This document shows, piece by piece, positions 6,716 to 11,272 of a stretch of 11,272 nt of DNA. The stretch spans positions 1 through 11,272 of the forward strand of contig PLWR01000702.1 in NCBI GenBank assembly GCA_003165615.1, in the 5' to 3' direction. The position numbers were made by a program, and so were the translations under genes. Position 1 is the first letter of the stretch. Each line of letters opens with the position of its first letter. Below the pieces are notes generated by a model, which saw only the letters and a program-made list of their open reading frames with translations, was not told the DNA's origin and did not search any database. The stretch is from Acidobacteriota bacterium (GTDB taxonomy: Bacteria; Acidobacteriota; Terriglobia; UBA7540).

Positions 6716-9700
6716 TCAAAGGTCAAACTCAACTTCCTGGAAGAACACGAGTTTGACGGGCCCGATCAAGCCCGCCGGCGGGATATTCTCTGCCCCATAT
6801 TCGCGCGACATAATTCCGTACCATTGCTGGCGCTCGTTGTAGTTGCCGTATTTCTCCACGACTCGGTCTGCCGACTCCGGCCGCTTGAGTCCTGCCACGT
6901 AGTTGATTAACCGGTTGCTGACGCGCACTTCGATAAAGTTCTTGCCCGGCTTCACCCACTGGGTTACGTCGTGCTGGTGGGGACGCTTCCAAGTCACACC
7001 CGCCGCCTGGCTGTTCAGCCACACCTTGGAGGCATCCATCACGACACCCAGGTCGAGTGTGGCGCGGCGCCCTTTCTCCAGCAGATTGGGTGGAATTTCG
7101 AACTCCAATTCATATCGCGCCGTGCCGGAGAAGTTTCGCGTTTCGGCATCATCACTCCAGGAGTGCAGAACTCCCATTTTCTTTACCAGCTTCTCAAACT
7201 TGTAAGCTTGGAACGTCACCAGCCATTCACCCGTGATTTCGAGCGGCGCAGGCAAATCTTTGACCAGCATCTCCTTGCGTTGCGCCTTTTTCACCGCCCC
7301 ACCGGTGCGGATGTAGATGGTCCCATTGTTGGCGGTCAAGCCGACCACCTTGCCTTCGCCTGCGACGGCCACTTCATCGGCATTGGTCTCCACCACATGC
7401 GCCGGTTCGGGAGTGTCCCTGAAGATGTAAAAGACCGACTCATACGGCTTCAGGCGGAAAGGTATGCGCACTCCGCGGCTCTCGACCCTGTAGTTGACGA
7501 CCGGCTTAACGTCTCCGATTTCCGCGTCCCAAAGCTCCACGGACTTGCGATCAGTCCTGAATAGCGCCGAATTTTCCTGGCAGACCTCGCTGCTGTTGGT
7601 CACATAATACACTTCGGAATCATCCATTCGCCGGTGCAGGTGCAGCACCGCTTCGGCGTGCTTCTCCAGCTCGAAATCCGGTTGCAGGCGCTCGCGCAGG
7701 ATCTTTGGCAAATCGGTTTCGGATCGAAGCAGGACCGCCTCGCCCTGGCCAAACTTATTTCTTACGATGGGATCACGAAGGGGAATGGTTCCGAACATTT
7801 CCGCGACGATGCTCCGGAGCTTGGCGTCATTCTCCTCATATCCTGTGAACCCGGTGGAGAACTGCGGCAAGCGTTCGATGGCAATCACCACCCCGCCGGC
7901 CTGGCAGAAGTCGCGCACGCGTTCCAGGGTCCGGAGCGATAGGTACGTCATTCGGGGCAGGATGAGCACGGAGTGTTCCATCTTTTCGATGACCAACTTG
8001 CCGTTTTCCAGGCTCGACCTTTCCACCAGAACCTGATCGTTCACAAAGTTGAAATCGAATCCGTTGCGGACAATCAGCGGCGCCACCTCGCCCCACTTGA
8101 TGGCCGACTCCGGAGACCAGTACATTTCCACCGAAGGAGCGGCCTTGCTCCAGGAATCCGGAATCGGCGAGAGAACCGCGACATCGCCCACAAACCGCCC
8201 TTGCGAGAGCAGCGAGCAGCACCGGCCTATGTAGGAGGAAAAGTGATGGTAATACTGCCACCACGGTTCCGTATGCCGAATGACCGAGACCGCAAACATC
8301 TCGTGAAAAGGTTCCGTATTGTCGTCCGGGTCGTTATAGGTGTACCCACAGTTCAAAATTTCCTGATAGCCGTCGCGTAACGAAGGGTCAAGAACAGACT
8401 TAAGCAGTTCCATATTCACAACGTACCGGTAGGAGCTCGGGTAGCCCGGCGCACTCAAGAATGTAAAGCTCTCCGCCGATACCAAAGGCTTCCCATAAAT
8501 ATGGGCGGAGCTGGTGGCGTGCTTCCGATGCACGGAAACCTGCGGCTCGCGCAACGTGACCTGCTCCCCTTCTCCGACCGTGTTGGAAGCGTAGGATTGC
8601 AAAAGCTCGCCGATGCTCCCGTGAGACTGAACACGCGAGATCAGGCTGTTCTGCTCGCACCACTCCCTTAGGGGAACGAAGAAATTATCGATAATGAGTT
8701 GCGATAGCACGTGAACAAAGTCGTGCCGAAGGTAAGGCGTCTTCTCCCCCACGTCGTACCAGAGCGCCAGCAGGTGGGGCGCAAGATCGTACCCCTTGCG
8801 CTTGTTAAACTCATCCAGGTAATCATCCGTCCAGTAATAGCTCTGGTGTGGGATATGGATTTCAAAGCTGTCGCAGAAGATGCCGCGCACCGTCTTCCCG
8901 AATTCCTCACCTGCAACCTTCTTGAGCGCGCCGCCCACAACCTCAAGGTGACGGTCCAGGGATTTGCGGGAGAAATGATCAATGACCAGGCCTTCGCTGC
9001 CTAGCGAGGCGCCGCGCACCGGCTGCCGAGTGGGTGACTGCTTTAGCGAGATTATTTTCCACCGCCCCTCGGGAACCTGCCAGCCCACAGCCTGCCGAAC
9101 CACCGCCCAGAAGTTCGGGTCGGTGTAGCGCAGGTATGGCCGGAGGTCCACAATGCTACGTGGATCGAGCACCTCATCCGACCCCACGGTGCGCGCGGCA
9201 AACAACCCGATGAGCTTTTCATGCTCTCCCACGTCACCCGGAATCTTGACGCCATACCGATCCGGGCCGATCACCTCATCCACCGTGCGCACGATGCACT
9301 GGGAGCCCAGTTCGATGGGAATCCACGGGCCGCCGTAAGGCCATCCCGTGCCCAGCGTGAAATCAACGCGCATGCCCAATTGCTTGGCTTTCTGAACCGT
9401 GAACTTGGTCATTTCCGCCCAGCGATCGGATAGAAATTCGAAATTCCCCTCTGGTTCCACAGGACTTAACCAGCTCATTTCGACTCCGGCCAAGCCTTGC
9501 TTCTTCATCTGCTCGAGTTCGTAGCTGATTCCCTCTTCGGTGGCTTGTGGCCCCATCCACCACCAGCGGGTCCAATCCTGGTTGTCGGTTGGTGGGTTCT
9601 CAAACGCGTACCGAAGGCTTTCGTACCCTGCTTTGGAAGTGGCCGCCGGCACGGGCTGGACTCCGGCAAAGGCAAGCTTCGGGGGCATTGAGCCAAAAGC

Positions 9701-9754
9701 AAAAGCCGCACCCGCTGCGCCGAGCGATGTTTTAAGGAAATTTCTGCGATGCAT
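6716..9754 (-). CDS. Tat-exported GH106-type alpha-L-rhamnosidase
   Basis: GH106 enzymes release terminal alpha-L-rhamnose from plant or microbial glycans such as rhamnogalacturonan, rutinosides or exopolysaccharide. I place the start at the ATG 9754-9752 because MHRRNFLKTS is a near-consensus twin-arginine signal. It is followed by an Ala/Gly-rich core and LAFA about 27-30, and GAGAAG lies 4 nt upstream. A longer frame from 9814 would bury that signal. The 1012-residue product fits the family length. The N-terminal block FENPPTDNQDWTRWWWMG (51-68) and EEGISYELEQMKKQGLAGVE (73-92) are characteristic, as is GTGWPYGGPW (135-144). Conserved-looking carboxylates that may be catalytic or metal-binding include Glu298 (CDSFE) and Glu428 (LVSAESFTF). 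The C-terminal part (about 840-1000) resembles a galactose-binding beta-sandwich (SGTARYELEFEIP, then GVVMDASKVWLN). A folded Tat route suggests periplasmic or surface action. GH106 rather than GH78 is inferred from motifs. Confidence 0.88.
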   Translation of the reverse strand: MHRRNFLKTSLGAAGAAFAFGSMPPKLAFAGVQPVPAATSKAGYESLRYAFENPPTDNQDWTRWWWMGPQATEEGISYELEQMKKQGLAGVEMSWLSPVEPEGNFEFLSDRWAEMTKFTVQKAKQLGMRVDFTLGTGWPYGGPWIPIELGSQCIVRTVDEVIGPDRYGVKIPGDVGEHEKLIGLFAARTVGSDEVLDPRSIVDLRPYLRYTDPNFWAVVRQAVGWQVPEGRWKIISLKQSPTRQPVRGASLGSEGLVIDHFSRKSLDRHLEVVGGALKKVAGEEFGKTVRGIFCDSFEIHIPHQSYYWTDDYLDEFNKRKGYDLAPHLLALWYDVGEKTPYLRHDFVHVLSQLIIDNFFVPLREWCEQNSLISRVQSHGSIGELLQSYASNTVGEGEQVTLREPQVSVHRKHATSSAHIYGKPLVSAESFTFLSAPGYPSSYRYVVNMELLKSVLDPSLRDGYQEILNCGYTYNDPDDNTEPFHEMFAVSVIRHTEPWWQYYHHFSSYIGRCCSLLSQGRFVGDVAVLSPIPDSWSKAAPSVEMYWSPESAIKWGEVAPLIVRNGFDFNFVNDQVLVERSSLENGKLVIEKMEHSVLILPRMTYLSLRTLERVRDFCQAGGVVIAIERLPQFSTGFTGYEENDAKLRSIVAEMFGTIPLRDPIVRNKFGQGEAVLLRSETDLPKILRERLQPDFELEKHAEAVLHLHRRMDDSEVYYVTNSSEVCQENSALFRTDRKSVELWDAEIGDVKPVVNYRVESRGVRIPFRLKPYESVFYIFRDTPEPAHVVETNADEVAVAGEGKVVGLTANNGTIYIRTGGAVKKAQRKEMLVKDLPAPLEITGEWLVTFQAYKFEKLVKKMGVLHSWSDDAETRNFSGTARYELEFEIPPNLLEKGRRATLDLGVVMDASKVWLNSQAAGVTWKRPHQHDVTQWVKPGKNFIEVRVSNRLINYVAGLKRPESADRVVEKYGNYNERQQWYGIMSREYGAENIPPAGLIGPVKLVFFQEVEFDL

Positions 9755-9983
9755 TATTCTTCTCACTTGCATTGGGATTTGGAAGCTTGTCTTACGTGGT
9801 TCGGGCAGAAACAATCCGGCGGGAGCACGGAAAACTCAGGGAAGTCAGTTAGGGCAAAAGACCGGCGATGCCTATCATGATCGGACAATAATTCCCATGA
9901 ATTCATCGATCCTGCTCAAGGACCTTCCCGAAGCAAACACGCCCATGGTACCTACCCTGGAGAAAACATGCAATAGTTTGTCG

Positions 9984-10024
9984 ATTCGCGCAATGGCCCG
10001 ATGACCCAATTGTTCGATCGCACG
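9984..10024. repeat. Degenerate 8-nt periodic tract, second copy
   Basis: Units beginning with AT repeat every 8 nt at 9993-10000, 10001-10008, 10009-10016 and 10017-10024. A related unit at 9984-9991 is offset by one base. The units share a pattern near ATNNCNCR but are strongly diverged. The tract ends immediately before the proposed -35 box of the mutase gene. It resembles the tract at 316-385 in period and base pattern. Confidence 0.35.
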
Positions 10025-10026
10025 GT

Positions 10027-10056
10027 TTGACTTTGAATCTGGCCCTGCTCTAACAT
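10027..10056 (+). promoter_or_regulatory. Candidate promoter of the acyl-CoA mutase gene
   Basis: TTGACT (10027-10032) and TAACAT (10051-10056) match the -35 and -10 consensus at 5/6 and 4/6 positions with an 18-nt spacer. Transcription would start near 10063, leaving a leader of about 15 nt. The AGGGG ribosome site (10062-10066) would then sit at the very 5' end of the mRNA, which is a little tight. Confidence 0.4.
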
Positions 10057-10077
10057 GACCCAGGGGCAAATCATCAC

Positions 10078-11272
10078 ATGGATGAACACAAGAAGGCGGG
10101 CACTGGCGTCGCGAATGAACATTGCCACCCCCAGCCCTTTTATGACAAGCAGCGGTGGCAGGAGCAAACCCTCAAGCCTGCACTGCGAAAATCACCTGAG
10201 CGGCAGAAGGAATTCACCACCCTTTCGGGTGTGCCCATCAACCAACTTTATACCCCTGCGGACCTTGCCGAATTCGACTACTCCCACGACCTGGCCAACC
10301 CTGGCGAGTATCCCTACACGCGTGGCATTCACCCCATGATGTATCGCAGCAAGATTTGGACGATGCGTCAGTTTTCCGGATTTGGTAGCCCCGAGGACAC
10401 CAACCAGCGCCTGCACTATTTGCTGAAGCAAGGCCAGACGGGCCTTTCCATCGCCTTCGACCTGCCCACGCTGATGGGATACGACAGCGACCATCCTCTG
10501 TCCGAAGGTGAAGTGGGACGGTGCGGCGTGTCGGTTTCGTCCCTCGCGGATATGGAAACCCTGCTGGCGGGCTTGCCCCTTCAGCAAGTGACCACCTCCA
10601 TGACCATCAATTCGCCCGCGGCCATCGTTTGGGCGATGTACCTGGTGGTCGCGGAGAAAAATGGCGCGGACTGGAAGAAGATTTCCGGTACCACGCAGAA
10701 CGACATCCTGAAAGAATACATCGCGCAGAAGGAGTACATTTACCCGCCCGCTCCTTCCATGCGCCTGGTTGTTGATACCATCACCTTTGGGGCGCGCGAG
10801 GTTCCGCGTTGGAATCCCATCTCCATCAGCGGTTACCACATTCGCGAAGCGGGCTCGACGGCCGTGCAGGAGTTGGCCTTCACCCTGCGCGACGGAATTG
10901 AATACGTGGAGTGGGTCCAGCGCGCCGGCATGAACGTGGATGAATTCGCCCCGCGCCTGAGTTTCTTCTTCAACGCCCACAGCGATTTGTTTGAGGAAGT
11001 GGCGAAATACCGGGCCGCGCGCAAAATCTGGGCGCACGTCATGCGCGAACGGTTTGGCGCGACGAATCCGCGCTCATGGCTCTGCCGCTTCCATACCCAG
11101 ACGGCGGGCTGCTCGCTTACGGCGCAGCAACCCTACAATAATGTTGTCCGCACCACCCTTCAGGCGCTCGCCGCGGTGCTGGGCGGAACCCAATCACTGC
11201 ACACGAACTCCCTCGATGAGGCGTGGGCGCTGCCGACCGAAGATGCTGTCACCATCGCCCTGCGCACCCAGC
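10078..11272 (+). CDS. B12-dependent acyl-CoA mutase large subunit (methylmalonyl-CoA mutase family, isobutyryl-CoA mutase-like active site), 3' truncated by window
   Basis: Adenosylcobalamin-dependent mutases of this family rearrange the carbon skeleton of acyl-CoA esters. The first 398 residues are present and the frame is open to the window edge. It starts at ATG 10078, with AGGGG 11 nt upstream and an in-frame stop at 10051. Family blocks are clear: [26 protein letters not shown] (78-103), [19 protein letters not shown] (122-140), [11 protein letters not shown] (204-214), [11 protein letters not shown] (249-259), FAPRLSFFF (290-298) and [16 protein letters not shown] (372-387). Aligned by eye to Propionibacterium methylmalonyl-CoA mutase, the substrate-defining Tyr89 and Arg207 are replaced by Phe99 and Gln217. 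These are the residues known for isobutyryl-CoA mutase (isobutyryl-CoA to n-butyryl-CoA). His254 and Gln207 match the catalytic His244 and Gln197. There is no N-terminal B12 or G-protein domain as in IcmF. The B12-binding part must lie at the missing C-terminus or in a separate small subunit. The family is certain; the substrate is inferred. Confidence 0.94.
   Translation, partial: MDEHKKAGTGVANEHCHPQPFYDKQRWQEQTLKPALRKSPERQKEFTTLSGVPINQLYTPADLAEFDYSHDLANPGEYPYTRGIHPMMYRSKIWTMRQFSGFGSPEDTNQRLHYLLKQGQTGLSIAFDLPTLMGYDSDHPLSEGEVGRCGVSVSSLADMETLLAGLPLQQVTTSMTINSPAAIVWAMYLVVAEKNGADWKKISGTTQNDILKEYIAQKEYIYPPAPSMRLVVDTITFGAREVPRWNPISISGYHIREAGSTAVQELAFTLRDGIEYVEWVQRAGMNVDEFAPRLSFFFNAHSDLFEEVAKYRAARKIWAHVMRERFGATNPRSWLCRFHTQTAGCSLTAQQPYNNVVRTTLQALAAVLGGTQSLHTNSLDEAWALPTEDAVTIALRTQ

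Larger units (their letters stand above)
9755..10077. other. Divergent intergenic region between rhamnosidase and mutase genes
   Basis: This 323-nt region separates two genes that are read away from each other, so it should hold a promoter for each. On the plus strand a good candidate is listed at 10027-10056. I found no convincing -35/-10 pair for the minus-strand rhamnosidase gene. A small ATCATGAT palindrome lies near 9874. The 8-nt periodic tract at 9984-10024 is listed separately. No credible ORF or RNA gene was seen. Confidence 0.5.

Noticed and set aside
9755..9814. Longer N-terminus for the rhamnosidase starting at 9814
   Set aside because: It adds 20 residues before the twin-arginine signal, which should be near the N-terminus.
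10192..11037. Long open frame on the minus strand (281 codons)
   Set aside because: It is the antisense shadow of the acyl-CoA mutase gene, whose protein motifs are unmistakable on the plus strand. The antisense protein is rich in His/Gly/Arg and has no family character.
10078..11272. 2-Hydroxyisobutyryl-CoA mutase identity for the mutase
   Set aside because: That enzyme has Ile and Asp at two diagnostic positions. Here they are Phe99 and Ala126.

Overview
The window looks like a chromosomal segment from a GC-rich, Gram-negative-type soil bacterium. An outer-membrane TolC-family protein, a Tat-exported glycosidase and a B12-dependent acyl-CoA mutase support this. Acidobacteriota (Terriglobia-like) is my best guess. 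It rests on the gene repertoire and protein style and cannot be proven from the sequence alone. I see no rRNA, tRNA, CRISPR array, transposase or phage gene.

Layout: positions 1-379 are non-coding, with a nested palindromic repeat (192-278) and a degenerate 8-nt periodic tract (316-385) that runs into the end of truA. The truA gene (tRNA pseudouridine synthase A) lies on the minus strand at 380-1147. A 556-nt gap follows. It holds a perfect 9+6+9 inverted repeat (1288-1311) resembling a TetR-family operator, then a long leader with hairpins and two doubtful small ORFs. Next on the plus strand are a TolC-family outer-membrane protein (1704-3689), a secreted alpha/beta-hydrolase esterase (3900-4847) and a polytopic GT-C/family-39-like glycosyltransferase (5029-6666). 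Facing them on the minus strand is a Tat-exported GH106-type alpha-L-rhamnosidase (6716-9754). A divergent intergenic region (9755-10077) with a second 8-nt-period tract and a plausible promoter leads into the large subunit of a methylmalonyl-CoA-mutase-family enzyme (10078 to the right edge, 3' truncated).

How the genes relate: this is mostly a string of independently transcribed genes rather than one operon. The secreted esterase, the membrane glycosyltransferase and the exported rhamnosidase share an envelope or glycan theme, and the TolC-like protein is also an envelope component, but its pump partners are not in the window. truA and the mutase are housekeeping and central-metabolism genes. 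The most informative detail is in the mutase: the two positions that separate methylmalonyl-CoA mutase (Tyr, Arg) from isobutyryl-CoA mutase (Phe, Gln) read Phe99 and Gln217, so it is probably not a true methylmalonyl-CoA mutase.
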